Of a DNA stretch of 64,000 nucleotides, positions 39,151-50,030 are shown one piece after another. The DNA comes from Atlantibacter sp. RC6 (GTDB taxonomy: Bacteria > Pseudomonadota > Gammaproteobacteria > Enterobacterales > Enterobacteriaceae), in the NCBI RefSeq assembly GCF_014193285.1, contig NZ_JACHZE010000005.1, positions 62,001 through 126,000 of the forward strand. Reading direction: 5' to 3'. Position 1 is the first letter of the stretch; the number at the start of each line of letters is the position of its first letter. The position numbers and the translations under genes were made by a program. The notes beneath the pieces are model-generated. The model had not been told where the DNA came from and searched no databases. It worked only from the letters and a program-made list of their open reading frames with translations.

Positions 39151-41331
39151 CTATTTCCCGGCGCGTCGCCGTCGGCTGTAAGCGCCGCCTTTGGTACGGC
39201 GTGCTTTGTCCCCGGCAGGTTTCAGCGGCTTCACTTCCGGCACATCGGGCCGCTCAATCGGGAACACCGGCAGCGCGTCCAGCAGGCGTTTGCCGTAATT
39301 TTTAGTCAGCAGCCGCTTATCGTAAATGATCACTTCGCCCCGGCATTCATGGCTGCGGATTAAGCGTCCTACCTGCTGGATCAGGTTAAACGACGCGCTC
39401 GGCAGGCTTTGCACTTCAAACGGATAGCGGTTGAGGCTTTTCAGCCACTCCCCTTCGGTGATCACCACCGGGCTATCGATAGGCGGAAAGGCAATTTTAT
39501 GAATGTGCACCTGCGTCAGCAGATCGCCTTTTAAATCCAGCCCTTCGGCGAAGGATTGCAGGCCAATCAGCACGCTGCGCTCGCCGTTTTCCACCCGCTG
39601 GCGGTGCAGTTGGATCAGCCGGGAGCGCGGTTTATCGCCCTGTACCAGCAGCAACAGCCGCAGGTCGGCAACGTGGTCAAGAAAACGCAGCATGGCGCGC
39701 CCACTGGCGAACAGCACCAGCATCCCGAGGTGCTTTTTACTCTCCACTTGCTGGCGGAAAAACGCCGCCATTTCCGCCAGATGCTGCTCTTCGTTGTCGA
39801 TAAGCGGTTCATACTGCATTTGCGGAATGACGATTTTGCCCTGCTCGACATGATTAAACGGCGAATCCAGCGCCACAAAGCGGTCGCCCGCGTTGTCTTT
39901 TAACCCGCTCATTTCCTGTAAACGAGAGAAGCTGTTTAGCGAACGCAGCGTGGCAGAGGTCACCACAATATGCGGCACGCTGCGCCACAGCAGTTTTTCC
40001 AGCTGATCGCTGACGCGGATCCCCACGCAGTGGAAGAACAGATGCAACTGGCCTTCGCGCACCTCACGGGTTGCCCATTTGGTCACCGGCGCGCCGGAGG
40101 CCTGCGCCATCGCCGACAGCCGCCACAGTTTGCTCTGGCTCTCGAACATGCCCAGCGCGCGGTTCATTTGCAGCAGTACGCGATGCAGGCGCACCACATC
40201 ATGGCTGGCGGTTTTCTCGCTGAGATCGTTTAAAAACAGCTCCGCCAGACCGCGCAACTGCTCGGTAAGTTTCGCCAGCCGTTGGCAGATTTCCATAATC
40301 TCTGCGGGCAATTCGCCCATGGCGAAGCGGTGCTCCGCCTCCTGGGCGGGCGGCAAATAGAGATTGAGGATGTTATTCAGCGAGGCGATATGCTCATACA
40401 GCTCTTCGCAATGGGCGTTCAGCCGCTCCGGCGTCGCCAGCGGCGGCGTGGTTTTCGGGCGGAACTGTTCCAGACAGGTGGCGATTAGCTTGCAGAACAG
40501 ATCGAGCTGGAGCCGGTACCAGGGCGCGGTGATCTCGGCGCTCATCTCCAGCGCGTCGCGCGCCACGTCCGGCAAATGGTGGCCTTCATCCAGCACCAGC
40601 AGCAGGTTTTTCGGCTCCGGCAGCACCGATTCACTCTCCAGCGCCGCCATCACCAGCGCATGGTTAGCCACGACGACTTCCGCCTCCTGAATTTCGCGCC
40701 GCGCGACAAAAAACGGGCATTCGCGATAGTAGTGGCAGTTGCGGTTCAGGCAGCTGGCTTTATCGGTGCTTAACCGTCGCCACAGGTCGTCGTCAATCGC
40801 CTTATGGCTATGATCGCGCAGGCCATCCCATTTATAGCTGTCGAGCTCGGTTTTCAGCGTGGCGCAAAACTTTTGCTCCTCCTGGCTGTTAGGCGTCAGC
40901 TCGTCATCAAGAAACGCCAGTAAATCCTGCTGGGAAGGCTCGGTGCTGGCCAGCGCGGCGAGATTGCGCGGACAGACGTAGCGCCCACGGCCGAAGGCGG
41001 CGGTAAAACGCAGGTCGGGAATGATCTTTTTCAGCAGCGGTAAATCTTTGCTGAAAATCTGGTCCTGTAGCGCGACGTTGGCAGTGCTCACCACCAGCGT
41101 TTTTTGCTCGTCGCGGGCAATGGCGATGCCGGGGATCAGGTATGACAGCGTCTTACCCACGCCGGTGGGCGCTTCAATCGCCAGATGCCGCCCTTCATCA
41201 CCCGCCAGCGTCTTAGCGACTTCCGCAATCATCTGCCGCTGCGGGGCGCGGGGGATAAAGTCGGGGATTTGCAGTTGCAGCGCCTTGTACCACGCCGCGA
41301 TTTGCGTTTTTTGTGCGCTGGATAACGCCAT
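39151..41331 (-). CDS. dinG: ATP-dependent 5'-3' DNA helicase DinG
   Basis: 726 residues (E. coli 716; the extra residues are in a basic C-terminal tail ending YSRRRRAGK). XPD-like iron-sulfur helicase that resolves R-loops and stalled forks. Walker A EAPTGVGKT (53-61), four cluster cysteines at 120, 194, 199 and 205, and DEGH (248-251). A LexA box lies 15 bases upstream, so it is SOS-induced. ybiB follows. Confidence 0.97.
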   Translation of the reverse strand: MALSSAQKTQIAAWYKALQLQIPDFIPRAPQRQMIAEVAKTLAGDEGRHLAIEAPTGVGKTLSYLIPGIAIARDEQKTLVVSTANVALQDQIFSKDLPLLKKIIPDLRFTAAFGRGRYVCPRNLAALASTEPSQQDLLAFLDDELTPNSQEEQKFCATLKTELDSYKWDGLRDHSHKAIDDDLWRRLSTDKASCLNRNCHYYRECPFFVARREIQEAEVVVANHALVMAALESESVLPEPKNLLLVLDEGHHLPDVARDALEMSAEITAPWYRLQLDLFCKLIATCLEQFRPKTTPPLATPERLNAHCEELYEHIASLNNILNLYLPPAQEAEHRFAMGELPAEIMEICQRLAKLTEQLRGLAELFLNDLSEKTASHDVVRLHRVLLQMNRALGMFESQSKLWRLSAMAQASGAPVTKWATREVREGQLHLFFHCVGIRVSDQLEKLLWRSVPHIVVTSATLRSLNSFSRLQEMSGLKDNAGDRFVALDSPFNHVEQGKIVIPQMQYEPLIDNEEQHLAEMAAFFRQQVESKKHLGMLVLFASGRAMLRFLDHVADLRLLLLVQGDKPRSRLIQLHRQRVENGERSVLIGLQSFAEGLDLKGDLLTQVHIHKIAFPPIDSPVVITEGEWLKSLNRYPFEVQSLPSASFNLIQQVGRLIRSHECRGEVIIYDKRLLTKNYGKRLLDALPVFPIERPDVPEVKPLKPAGDKARRTKGGAYSRRRRAGK

Positions 41332-41345
41332 AGCAGAACCATAAA

Positions 41346-41365
41346 TACTGTATAAACAGCCACTA
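41346..41365 (-). promoter_or_regulatory. LexA box of dinG
   Basis: Minus-strand TAGTGGCTGTTTATACAGTA; right half ACAGTA is perfect and the left half TAGTG is degenerate, as in the E. coli dinG box. Confidence 0.85.
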
Positions 41366-41436
41366 TTGTGACATCTTCATCCCGCCGCCGCAAAGCAAAA
41401 GCCTGCCGTTACGCGAGACGTCGCGCAGAAATAACC

Positions 41437-41457
41437 AGGGAGCCGCGTGGGCTCCCT
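41437..41457 (-). terminator. Terminator after rhlE
   Basis: Eight-base stem AGGGAGCC / GGCTCCCT with loop of five, just after the rhlE stop; in the transcribed direction GGTTATTTC follows, modestly T-rich. Confidence 0.6.
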
Positions 41458-41464
41458 GTTGATG

Positions 41465-42874
41465 TTACTGCGCGCTGGCCGGTTTTCTCGGGCGCGGACG
41501 ACGCGGGCGGTCGCCTGCGGGTTTTGCCGCATCGCCGAGACGGCGTGACGGTTTTTCGCCTTTTGCGGCATCGCCGCCGCCACGACGCTCGCCCTTCGGC
41601 GCGCCGCCTTCGCTACGGCGCTGGCCCTGCGGCTGACCGCGACCGGAGGACTGGCCACCGCGCGGGGCCTGGCCGCGTCCACGGCCGCCGCCGCGGCTGT
41701 CTCGACCGTTCTGGATCGGCTCTGCCGGAATAGTCGGGTCCGGCTCAAAACCCGGGATCACCATGCGCGGTACTTCGCGCTTGAGCAAACGCTCGATGTC
41801 GCGCAGCAGCTTATGCTCGTCCACGCACACCAGCGACAGCGCCTGGCCGGTTGCGGCGGCGCGGCCAGTACGGCCAATGCGGTGTACGTAATCTTCCGGC
41901 ACGTTCGGCAGTTCATAGTTCACCACGTGCGGCAGCTCTTCGATATCCAGACCGCGCGCGGCGATATCGGTCGCCACCAGCACGCGCAGATCGCCGGATT
42001 TAAAATCGGCTAACGCACGGGTGCGCGCGCCCTGGCTTTTGTTGCCGTGGATGGCGGCGCTGCGGATGCCGTCTTTGTTGAGTTGCTCCGCCAGATGGTT
42101 AGCCCCGTGCTTGGTGCGGGTAAACACCAGCACCTGCTGCCAGTTTTCTTTGCCAATCATCAGCGACAGCAGTTCGCGCTTGCGCTTTTTATCCACAAAG
42201 TGCACGTACTGGGTGATCTGCTCGGATGCGGTATTGCGGCGCGCCACTTCCACTTCCGCCGGGTTATGCAGCAGTTTTTCCGCCAGCGATTTGATGTCGT
42301 CAGAGAAGGTCGCCGAGAACAGCAGGTTCTGGCGGCGCGGCGGCAGCTTCGCCAGCACGCGGCGGATATCGTGGATAAAGCCCATGTCGAGCATACGGTC
42401 CGCTTCGTCCAGCACCAGAATCTCGACTTTATCGAGCTTAACGGCGTTCTGATGCTCCAGATCGAGCAGACGGCCTGGGGTGGCAATCAGCACGTCCACA
42501 CCGCCGCGCAGTTTCATCATCTGCGGATTGATGCTCACGCCGCCAAACACCACCAGCGAACGGATATTGAGGTATTTACTGTATTCGCGAACGTTCTCGC
42601 CCACCTGCGCCGCCAGTTCGCGGGTCGGGGTGAGGATCAGCGCGCGCACCGGGCGGTTGCCTTTGGCCTGATGCGGTTTATCGGTCAGCAGTTGCAGCAA
42701 CGGCAGGGTAAAACCCGCCGTCTTGCCGGTGCCGGTTTGCGCGCTGGCCATCAGGTCGCGCCCCTGCAGAACTACAGGGATAGCCTGGCGTTGAATCGGG
42801 GTAGGTTCGTTGTAACCCTGTTCGGTCACGGCGCGTAAAATATCAGGGTTCAAACCAAGCGAATCAAAAGACAT
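41465..42874 (-). CDS. rhlE: DEAD-box RNA helicase RhlE
   Basis: 469 residues (E. coli 454). It remodels RNA during ribosome assembly and links to the degradosome. Q motif near 25, motif I AQTGTGKT (45-52), DEAD box near 155, SAT, and [10 protein letters not shown]. The tail from about 380 is rich in Arg, Gly and Gln ([19 protein letters not shown]) and disordered, longer than in E. coli; such tails differ widely between relatives. Divergent from cecR; in E. coli CecR also controls rhlE. Confidence 0.96.
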   Translation of the reverse strand: MSFDSLGLNPDILRAVTEQGYNEPTPIQRQAIPVVLQGRDLMASAQTGTGKTAGFTLPLLQLLTDKPHQAKGNRPVRALILTPTRELAAQVGENVREYSKYLNIRSLVVFGGVSINPQMMKLRGGVDVLIATPGRLLDLEHQNAVKLDKVEILVLDEADRMLDMGFIHDIRRVLAKLPPRRQNLLFSATFSDDIKSLAEKLLHNPAEVEVARRNTASEQITQYVHFVDKKRKRELLSLMIGKENWQQVLVFTRTKHGANHLAEQLNKDGIRSAAIHGNKSQGARTRALADFKSGDLRVLVATDIAARGLDIEELPHVVNYELPNVPEDYVHRIGRTGRAAATGQALSLVCVDEHKLLRDIERLLKREVPRMVIPGFEPDPTIPAEPIQNGRDSRGGGRGRGQAPRGGQSSGRGQPQGQRRSEGGAPKGERRGGGDAAKGEKPSRRLGDAAKPAGDRPRRPRPRKPASAQ

Positions 42875-43062
42875 AACAACTCCAGACTCGCCCCGACCCG
42901 ATTAAGGTGTAGTTTCAGGGGGAGTTATCACTAATCAGGGACAAAACCACAATGTCATAAGGGGGCGGAGTGTAGCAGTTTTTGTGACGTGGCGCATAAA
43001 TTGTCGCCCTGCCGCCCATTTCATTTTCATGCATCCACTGGACAAGCTCAAAATTTGACCCT

Positions 43063-43090
43063 AAAGTCAATCAATCGATTGATTAACTTT
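43063..43090. promoter_or_regulatory. Probable CecR operator
   Basis: 28-base palindrome with a perfect core AATCAATC-GATTGATT and AAAGT...ACTTT arms, one mismatched pair only. CCCT/AGGG extends the symmetry with one inserted base. It lies 14 bases before the cecR start codon, between rhlE and cecR, where a TetR-type autorepressor would bind. Confidence 0.8.
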
Positions 43091-43103
43091 TAGGGTGACC
43101 GTG

Positions 43104-43784
43104 ATGATTAACATCACCAGTCCGTTGACCAGCCGGGGCGAACACGCCAAAAACCAGTTGATCCAGGCCGCCACGGCGCAGTTCGGTGAATACGGTTTGC
43201 ACGCCACGACCCGCGACATCGCGGCCGCCGCCGGGCAAAACATCGCCGCTATTACTTACTATTTTGGCTCAAAAGAGGATTTGTACCTGGCCTGCGCCCA
43301 GGCGCTGGCGGATTTTATCGGTAGCCAGTTTCAGGCCCATGCCGAGGCCGCCCAGTTAATCTTAGCCCAGCCGCAGCCCGATAAAGCCGAGATCCGCCGT
43401 CTGATCGACGATGCCAGCCGCCATATGGTCACGCTGATGACCGCCGATGAGACGCTGAACCTGAGCAAATTTATTTCCCGCGAACAGCTCTCCCCCACTC
43501 CGGCTTATCAGTTGATCCATGACAAGGTGATCGAACCGCTGCACACCCATCTCACCCATCTGGTTGCCCGTTACACCGGTCGCGATCCGGGGGATGTCAC
43601 CACCATTTTGCATACCCATGCGCTGATCGGCGAAATCCTCGCCTTCCGTCTGGGACGGGAAACCATTCTGGTGCGCACCGGCTGGACAGCCTTCGATGCG
43701 CAAAAAAGCGAGTGCATTCATCAGGTGGTTTCCAGCCATATCGATTTTATTTTGCAAGGCTTATCTGTAAGGAGTGGCGATTAA
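43104..43784 (+). CDS. cecR: TetR-family regulator CecR (YbiH)
   Basis: 226 residues (E. coli 223). N-terminal TetR helix-turn-helix ([37 protein letters not shown] region, about 18-57) and a YbiH-type ligand domain. In E. coli it represses its own ybhGFSR operon and affects rhlE and sensitivity to cefoperazone and chloramphenicol. I take ATG 43104; GTG codons at 43101 and 43095 are possible and also near AGGG. The stop shares one base with the ybhG start (TAATG). Confidence 0.93.
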   Translation: MINITSPLTSRGEHAKNQLIQAATAQFGEYGLHATTRDIAAAAGQNIAAITYYFGSKEDLYLACAQALADFIGSQFQAHAEAAQLILAQPQPDKAEIRRLIDDASRHMVTLMTADETLNLSKFISREQLSPTPAYQLIHDKVIEPLHTHLTHLVARYTGRDPGDVTTILHTHALIGEILAFRLGRETILVRTGWTAFDAQKSECIHQVVSSHIDFILQGLSVRSGD

Positions 43785-44788
43785 TGAAGAATAAAAAACC
43801 GGTACTGCTGGTGGTTATCGTCGTGCTGGTGCTGGCGGCCTGTTTCGGCGGCTGGAAGTGGTATCAGAGCCGTCAGGACCAGACGCTGACCCTGTACGGT
43901 AACGTCGATATCCGTACCGTGAATTTAAGTTTTCGCGTCGGCGGGCGTCTTGCCAGCCTGAATGTCGATGAAGGCGATGCGGTTAAAGCGGGCGCGACGC
44001 TGGGGCTGATTGATAAAGCGCCTTACGAGAACGCGCTGCGCCAGGCCGAAGCCAACGTGGCGGCGGCAGAGGCCAAATATGATTTAGTGATGGACGGCTA
44101 TCGTTCCGAAGAGATCGCCCAGGCCGCGGCGGCCGTGAAACAATCCCAGGCCGCCGCCGACTACGCGCAGAACTTCTATAGCCGCCAGCAGGGGCTGTGG
44201 AAAAGCCGCACCATCTCCGCTAACGACCTGGAAAACGCCCGTTCGTCCCGGGATCAGGCGGTGGCGAACCTGAAGGCCGCCCAGGATAAACTCAGCCAGT
44301 TCAAAGCCGGGAACCGTCCGCAGGAGATCGCCCAGGCGAAGGCCGCGCTGGAACAGGCGCAGGCGCAGTTGGCGCAGTCGACGCTCGATTTGCAGGATAC
44401 CACCCTGCTGGCGCCCTCTGACGGCACTATTCTGACCCGCGCCGTGGAGCCAGGCACCATGCTGAACGCAGGCGGCACCGTGTTTACCCTGTCCCTGACC
44501 CATCCGGTATGGGTGCGTGCCTATATTGATGAGAGCCACCTCGGTGAAGCGAAGCCGGGGCAGCAGGTGCTGCTGTATACCGATGGCCGCCCGGATCGGC
44601 CTTATAAAGGGCAGATTGGCTTTGTGTCGCCTACCGCGGAATTTACCCCAAAAACCGTGGAAACCCCGGACCTGCGTACCGACCTGGTGTATCGCTTGCG
44701 GATTATCGTTACTGATGCCGATGCTTCGCTGCGCCAGGGCATGCCGGTCACCGTCCAGTTCGATAACGAGGCGAGCAATGAGCGCTGA
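43784..44788 (+). CDS. ybhG: HlyD-type membrane fusion protein YbhG
   Basis: 334 residues (E. coli 332). One N-terminal membrane segment (about 6-25), lipoyl/barrel-sandwich halves around an Ala/Gln-rich coiled-coil (about 85-210), and a C-terminal beta-barrel. Periplasmic adaptor for the YbhFSR exporter. The start at 43784 is chosen for its GGAG ribosome site (43771-43774) and family match; upstream in-frame starts lie inside cecR. It overlaps ybhF by 11 bases. Confidence 0.95.
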   Translation: MKNKKPVLLVVIVVLVLAACFGGWKWYQSRQDQTLTLYGNVDIRTVNLSFRVGGRLASLNVDEGDAVKAGATLGLIDKAPYENALRQAEANVAAAEAKYDLVMDGYRSEEIAQAAAAVKQSQAAADYAQNFYSRQQGLWKSRTISANDLENARSSRDQAVANLKAAQDKLSQFKAGNRPQEIAQAKAALEQAQAQLAQSTLDLQDTTLLAPSDGTILTRAVEPGTMLNAGGTVFTLSLTHPVWVRAYIDESHLGEAKPGQQVLLYTDGRPDRPYKGQIGFVSPTAEFTPKTVETPDLRTDLVYRLRIIVTDADASLRQGMPVTVQFDNEASNER

Positions 44789-46517
44789 GGAAGGTATCAT
44801 CCGCCTGGATGGGCTGATGAAACGCTTCCCCGGCATGGATAAACCGGCGGTCGCCAGCCTGCATAGCGAAATCCGCGCGGGCGCGGTAACCGGCCTGGTG
44901 GGGCCGGACGGCGCGGGCAAAACCACCCTGATGCGTATGCTGGCGGGATTGCTGCGCCCGGATGACGGCGCGGCGCGGGTTAATGGTCTCGATCCGGTGA
45001 ATGATGACCGGGCGCTGCACGCCATCTTAGGCTATATGCCGCAAAAATTCGGCCTGTACGAAGATCTCACCGTGATGGAGAACCTTAACCTCTACGCCGA
45101 TTTGCGCAGCGTCACCGGGGAAACACGCCGCAGCACCTTTGCGCGGCTGCTGGAATTCACCGCCCTCGGGCCGTTTACCGATCGCCTGGCGGGGAAACTC
45201 TCCGGGGGGATGAAACAGAAGCTCGGCCTCGCCTGCACCCTGGTCGGCCAGCCGAAGGTCCTGTTGCTGGATGAACCCGGCGTCGGCGTTGACCCGATTT
45301 CTCGCCGCGAGCTGTGGCAAATGGTTCACGAACTGGCGGGCGAAGGGATGTTGATCCTCTGGAGCACCTCCTATCTGGATGAAGCCGAGCAGTGCCGCGA
45401 AGTGTTATTAATGAACGAAGGCGAACTGTTGTATCAGGGCGAACCCAAAGCGCTGACCCAGCAAATGGCCGGGCGCAGCGTACTGGCGACCAGTCCGTCG
45501 CTGAATAACCGCCAGCTATTGCAAAAGGCGCTGAAAACTCAGGCCGTCAGCGACGGGATGATTCAGGGCCGTTCGGTGCGCCTGATCCTCAAAAAAGACG
45601 CCAGCGTTGAAACGCTGCGCCAACAGCAGGAACTGGCGGATATCGAGGTTAACGAAACCGCGCCGCGCTTTGAAGATGCCTTTATCGACCTGCTGGGCGG
45701 GGCCTCGACCAACGAATCGCCGCTGGGCGCGATCCTGCATACCGTAGAGGGCACGCCCGGCGAAACGGTGATTGAAGCGCGGTCACTTACCAAAAAATTT
45801 GGCGATTTCGCCGCCACTGACGATGTGAACTTTACCGTGCAGCGCGGGGAGATTTTCGGCCTGCTTGGCCCGAACGGCGCAGGGAAATCCACCACCTTTA
45901 AAATGATGTGCGGCCTGCTGGTGCCGACCTCCGGTAAAGCGCTGGTGCTGGATATGGATTTAAAAACCGGCTCCGGCAAAGCGCGCCAGCATCTGGGCTA
46001 TATGGCCCAGAAGTTTTCGCTGTACGGCAACTTGACGGTGGAGCAGAACCTGCGCTTTTTCTCCGGCGTTTACGGGCTGCGCGGCAATGCGCAGAACGAC
46101 AAAATCAACCGCATGAGCGAGGCGTTCAACCTTAAGGCCATATTCAATCAGCCCACCGATTCCCTGCCGCTGGGCTATAAGCAGCGGCTGGCGCTGGCCT
46201 GCGCGTTAATGCACGAGCCGGATATTTTGTTCCTCGATGAACCGACGTCCGGCGTCGACCCGCTGACCCGACGCGAATTCTGGCTGCATATCAACAGCAT
46301 GGTGGAAAAAGGCGTAACGGTGATGGTCACCACCCACTTTATGGATGAGGCCGAATACTGTGACCGTATCGGGCTGGTGTATCGCGGCAAGCTGATCGCC
46401 AGCGGCACGCCGGACGATCTGAAGCAAAAAACCGCCGACGATGACAACCCGGACCCCACCATGGAGCATGCGTTTATCACGCTGATCCAGCAATGGGATA
46501 AGGAGCATGAATCATGA
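44778..46517 (+). CDS. ybhF: ABC exporter ATPase YbhF
   Basis: 579 residues (E. coli 578), two ABC domains in one chain. First: Walker [10 protein letters not shown], signature LSGGMKQK, Walker [14 protein letters not shown]. Second: GPNGAGKST, a degenerate signature LPLGYKQR (also non-standard in E. coli), Walker [14 protein letters not shown]. Energises YbhS/YbhR; the E. coli complex has been linked to drug efflux and sodium/proton exchange. The start is the first ATG that gives an ABC N terminus; overlaps 11 bases with ybhG and four with ybhS. Confidence 0.95.
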   Translation: MSAEEGIIRLDGLMKRFPGMDKPAVASLHSEIRAGAVTGLVGPDGAGKTTLMRMLAGLLRPDDGAARVNGLDPVNDDRALHAILGYMPQKFGLYEDLTVMENLNLYADLRSVTGETRRSTFARLLEFTALGPFTDRLAGKLSGGMKQKLGLACTLVGQPKVLLLDEPGVGVDPISRRELWQMVHELAGEGMLILWSTSYLDEAEQCREVLLMNEGELLYQGEPKALTQQMAGRSVLATSPSLNNRQLLQKALKTQAVSDGMIQGRSVRLILKKDASVETLRQQQELADIEVNETAPRFEDAFIDLLGGASTNESPLGAILHTVEGTPGETVIEARSLTKKFGDFAATDDVNFTVQRGEIFGLLGPNGAGKSTTFKMMCGLLVPTSGKALVLDMDLKTGSGKARQHLGYMAQKFSLYGNLTVEQNLRFFSGVYGLRGNAQNDKINRMSEAFNLKAIFNQPTDSLPLGYKQRLALACALMHEPDILFLDEPTSGVDPLTRREFWLHINSMVEKGVTVMVTTHFMDEAEYCDRIGLVYRGKLIASGTPDDLKQKTADDDNPDPTMEHAFITLIQQWDKEHES

Positions 46518-47644
46518 GTACGCACCTCTCCTGGCGGCGCGTGCGGGCGCTGTGCGTCAAAGAGACGCGGCAGATTATTCGCGACCCCAGCAGTTGGCTG
46601 ATTGCCGTGGTGATCCCCCTGCTGCTGCTGTTTATCTTCGGCTACGGCATCAACCTGGATTCCAGCCGCCTGCGGGTAGGGATTTTGCTGGAGCAGCAGA
46701 GCGCCGACGCGCTGGATTTTGCCCATACCATCAGCGCCTCGCCGTTTATCGACCCGAAAATCAGCACCAACCGGCAGGATTTAATCCAGCGGATGCAGGC
46801 CGGGAAAGTGCGCGGCATCGTGGTGATCCCGGTGGATTTCGACCAGCGGATGGCGCGCAGCGGCGACACTGCGCCGGTTCAGGTGATCACTGACGGCAGC
46901 GAACCCAACACCGCCAACTTCGTACAGGGGTATATCGAAGGCATCTGGCAAATCTGGCAGATGCAGCGCGCGGAGGATAACGGCGAAAGCTTCGAGCCGC
47001 TAATCGACGTGCAGACGCGCTACTGGTTTAACCCCGCCGCCATCAGCCAGCACTTTATTATCCCCGGCGCGGTGACCATTATCATGACGGTGATCGGCGC
47101 GATTTTGACCTCGCTGGTGGTGGCCCGTGAATGGGAGCGCGGCACCATGGAAGCGCTGCTCTCCACCGAAGTGACGCGCAGCGAGCTGCTGCTGTGCAAG
47201 TTAATCCCCTATTACTTCCTGGGGATGCTGGCGATGCTGCTGTGTATGCTGGTGTCGGTGTTTATTCTCGGCGTGCCGTACCGCGGTTCGCTGTGGCTGC
47301 TGTTTTTTATCACCAGCCTGTTTTTGCTCAGCACCCTCGGCATGGGGCTTTTGATCTCCACTATCACCCGCAACCAGTTTAACGCCGCCCAGGTGGCGCT
47401 CAACGCCGCGTTTCTGCCGTCGGTAATGCTGTCGGGATTTATCTTCCAGATTGACAGTATGCCGGCGGTGATCCGCGCGGTGACTTACATTATTCCGGCG
47501 CGCTATTTCGTCACCACCCTGCAAAGCCTGTTCCTGGCGGGCACCATCCCGGCGGTGCTGATCGTTAACGTGCTGTTTTTGATTGCTTCCGCCGTGATGT
47601 TTATCGGCCTGACGTGGCTGAAAACCAAACGTCGGCTGGATTAG
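46514..47644 (+). CDS. ybhS: ABC exporter permease YbhS
   Basis: 376 residues (E. coli 377). ABC-2 type permease: first membrane segment about 32-52, large periplasmic domain (about 55-175), then five segments including [23 protein letters not shown], the cytoplasmic coupling region typical of ABC-2 transporters. Pairs with YbhR. Overlaps ybhF by four bases. Confidence 0.96.
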   Translation: MSTHLSWRRVRALCVKETRQIIRDPSSWLIAVVIPLLLLFIFGYGINLDSSRLRVGILLEQQSADALDFAHTISASPFIDPKISTNRQDLIQRMQAGKVRGIVVIPVDFDQRMARSGDTAPVQVITDGSEPNTANFVQGYIEGIWQIWQMQRAEDNGESFEPLIDVQTRYWFNPAAISQHFIIPGAVTIIMTVIGAILTSLVVAREWERGTMEALLSTEVTRSELLLCKLIPYYFLGMLAMLLCMLVSVFILGVPYRGSLWLLFFITSLFLLSTLGMGLLISTITRNQFNAAQVALNAAFLPSVMLSGFIFQIDSMPAVIRAVTYIIPARYFVTTLQSLFLAGTIPAVLIVNVLFLIASAVMFIGLTWLKTKRRLD

Positions 47645-47653
47645 GGAGAAACC

Positions 47654-48760
47654 ATGTTAAACCGTCTCTGGACGCTAATCCGCAAAGAGCTACAGTCGCT
47701 ACTGCGCGAACCGCAAACCCGCGCCATCCTGATTTTACCGGTGGTTATCCAGGTGCTGCTGTTCCCGTTCGCCGCCACCCTGGAAGTAACCAACGCCAGC
47801 ATCGCCATTTATAACGAGGATAACGGCAAACACTCGGTGGAGCTGACCCAGCGCTTCGCTAAGGCCACCGCGTTCAGCCATATCACTCTGCTGAAGAGCT
47901 CGGCGGAGATCCGCCCCACCATCGATACCCAAAAGGTACTGCTGCTGATCCGCTTCTCGGCGGATTTCTCGCGCAAGCTGGACACCTTCGAAACCGCGCC
48001 GCTGCAACTGATTCTTGACGGGCGTAACTCCAACAGCGCCCAGATTGCCGCTAACTATATCCAGCAGATTGTGAAGGAGTACCAACAGGATTTACTGGAC
48101 GGCAAACCTAAGCCCAACAACAGCGAGCTGGTGGTGCGTAACTGGTATAACCCGAACCTGGATTACAAGTGGTTCGTAGTGCCGTCGCTGATCGCCATGA
48201 TCACTACCATCGGCGTGATGATCGTGACCTCGCTGTCGGTAGCGCGCGAGCGGGAACAGGGCACGCTGGATCAGCTGTTAGTGTCGCCGCTGGCAACCTG
48301 GCAGATATTTGTCGGTAAAGCGGTGCCGGCGCTGATTGTGGCCACCTTTCAGGCCAGCATCGTGTTGGGGGTGGGGATTTGGGGCTACGACATTCCGTTT
48401 TCCGGCTCGCTCAGCCTGTTCTACTTCACCATGCTGATTTACGGCCTGTCGCTGGTCGGATTTGGATTGCTGATTTCCTCGCTCTGCTCAACGCAGCAAC
48501 AGGCGTTTATCGGCGTGTTCGTGTTTATGATGCCCGCGATACTGCTATCGGGGTATGTGTCGCCGGTGGAGAACATGCCGGTGTGGCTGCAAAACCTGAC
48601 CTGGGTGAATCCGATTCGGCATTTCACCGATATCACCAAGCAGATTTATTTAAAGGATGCCAGCTTCGATATTGTCTGGGGAAGTTTGTGGCCGCTACTG
48701 GTGATAGCGGCCACAACAGGGTCAGCGGCGTACGCTATGTTTAGACGCAAGATTGCCTAA
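47654..48760 (+). CDS. ybhR: ABC exporter permease YbhR
   Basis: 368 residues, as in E. coli. ABC-2 permease, paralogous to YbhS, with one N-terminal membrane segment, a periplasmic domain, and five C-terminal segments; coupling stretch [25 protein letters not shown]. Last gene of cecR-ybhGFSR. Its last 39 bases overlap the end of ybhQ on the other strand. Confidence 0.96.
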   Translation: MLNRLWTLIRKELQSLLREPQTRAILILPVVIQVLLFPFAATLEVTNASIAIYNEDNGKHSVELTQRFAKATAFSHITLLKSSAEIRPTIDTQKVLLLIRFSADFSRKLDTFETAPLQLILDGRNSNSAQIAANYIQQIVKEYQQDLLDGKPKPNNSELVVRNWYNPNLDYKWFVVPSLIAMITTIGVMIVTSLSVAREREQGTLDQLLVSPLATWQIFVGKAVPALIVATFQASIVLGVGIWGYDIPFSGSLSLFYFTMLIYGLSLVGFGLLISSLCSTQQQAFIGVFVFMMPAILLSGYVSPVENMPVWLQNLTWVNPIRHFTDITKQIYLKDASFDIVWGSLWPLLVIAATTGSAAYAMFRRKIA

Positions 48761-49138
48761 ACGCGGTTTGCGCTCTTTCGCCAGCAGCGACACTAAGGCC
48801 GGGCCTGCGAGAATAGCGAGCCCGGCAACCGCCAGGATCAGGTTGTTGTGCACAATGCGCGACAGCAACCACAGCGCGATAATAGCATTGCCAAAATACC
48901 AGGTGGTGGTGAGCTCTTCGAGGAAGTCGCCCAGTTCACGCAGCCGCCCTTCATGGACGCGTTGCAGGGCGAACATCATCAGCACCGTTGCGCCGTATAA
49001 CAGGCATAAGCCGATGCCCACCTTCACCAGCGCGCCACTCATCCATCCCATCACCAGGAGCGCGATAACGGCCAAATGCAGCACGATCTGCCAGCAGCTC
49101 AGGCCGGTTGCAACACGAATACGTTGTTGCCACTTCAT
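48722..49138 (-). CDS. ybhQ: Inner-membrane protein YbhQ
   Basis: 138 residues (E. coli 136) with four hydrophobic segments and a basic C-terminal tail ([18 protein letters not shown]). Function unknown; no catalytic motif seen. Its 3' end lies antisense to the ybhR end over 39 bases. Divergent from ybhP across a gap with a striking palindrome. Confidence 0.92.
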   Translation of the reverse strand: MKWQQRIRVATGLSCWQIVLHLAVIALLVMGWMSGALVKVGIGLCLLYGATVLMMFALQRVHEGRLRELGDFLEELTTTWYFGNAIIALWLLSRIVHNNLILAVAGLAILAGPALVSLLAKERKPRLGNLASKHSVRR

Positions 49139-49185
49139 GAATTCTCTCCTTCGGAATTTCTCGCTGTAACTGAGAGTACCGCACT

Positions 49186-49203
49186 TTACGGAAAATTCCG
49201 TAA
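49186..49203. promoter_or_regulatory. Perfect palindrome before ybhP
   Basis: TTACGGAA-AA-TTCCGTAA, perfect eight-base arms, in the 130-base gap between divergent ybhQ and ybhP. Centre about 46 bases before the start site expected from the -10 element at 49228-49235. Operator-like; I do not recognise the regulator. Confidence 0.6.
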
Positions 49204-49227
49204 CCCCGCACCTTTTTGTGACTAAGA

Positions 49228-49235
49228 CTACACTT
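49228..49235 (+). promoter_or_regulatory. Likely -10 element of ybhP-clsB-ybhN
   Basis: CTACACTT, close to the sigma-S-favoured extended -10 (CTATACTT), 41 bases before ybhP. No clear -35, which also fits sigma-S. Confidence 0.5.
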
Positions 49236-49268
49236 TATTTTCATTGGAAAAACACAGGCAGGGGGAAC

Positions 49269-50030
49269 ATGGCCAGTAAGACTGCTGCATTTTCATTCAA
49301 ACTGCTCACAATCAATACACACAAAGGTTTTACCGCGTTGAATCGGCGCTTTATTTTGCCGGAGCTGCGCGATGCCGTGCGCACCGTTTCTGCCGATATC
49401 GTCTGTCTTCAGGAGGTGATGGGCGCCCATGAGGTGCATCCGCTGCACTTCGAAAACTGGCCGGATACCACGCATTACGAATTTATTGCCGACACCATGT
49501 GGAGCGACTACGCCTACGGGCGCAACGCGGTCTATCCCGAAGGGCATCACGGCAACGCAGTGCTGTCGCGCTTTCCCATCACCGAGTATGAAAATCTCGA
49601 TGTTTCGCACAATGGTCATGAAAAGCGCGGCCTGCTGCACTGCCGGATCAACCTCACGCAAGTGAATAAAACGCTGCACGTGATTTGCGTTCATCTGGGT
49701 TTGCAGGAGGCGCATCGCCATGACCAGTTACAAATGCTGTGTGATTTGATCAGCACCCTGCCGGACGGCGAACCTATCGTCGTGGCGGGTGATTTCAACG
49801 ACTGGCGACAAAAAGCCAACCACATACTTAAAACAAAAGCCGGGCTTGATGAGGTGTTTACCCGCGCCAGGGGACGCCCGGCGCGAACATTTCCGGCGGT
49901 ACTGCCTTTGCTGCGTCTCGACCGCATTTATGTAAAAAATGCGTCGGCCAGCAGCCCGACGGCGCTGCCGCTGCGTGAATGGCGACACCTTTCCGATCAT
50001 GCCCCTTTGGCAGTGGAGATCCATTTATGA
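49269..50030 (+). CDS. ybhP: Endonuclease/exonuclease/phosphatase-family protein YbhP
   Basis: 253 residues, as in E. coli. EEP-fold metal-dependent phosphoesterase: [18 protein letters not shown] (metal Glu), GDFNDWR and the final [12 protein letters not shown] with the catalytic Asp-His. Substrate unknown; DNA, phosphoinositide-like or lipid phosphodiesters are all possible. Start at 49269 after AGGGGGAAC. Overlaps clsB by four bases, suggesting a joint role in phospholipid metabolism. Confidence 0.94.
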   Translation: MASKTAAFSFKLLTINTHKGFTALNRRFILPELRDAVRTVSADIVCLQEVMGAHEVHPLHFENWPDTTHYEFIADTMWSDYAYGRNAVYPEGHHGNAVLSRFPITEYENLDVSHNGHEKRGLLHCRINLTQVNKTLHVICVHLGLQEAHRHDQLQMLCDLISTLPDGEPIVVAGDFNDWRQKANHILKTKAGLDEVFTRARGRPARTFPAVLPLLRLDRIYVKNASASSPTALPLREWRHLSDHAPLAVEIHL

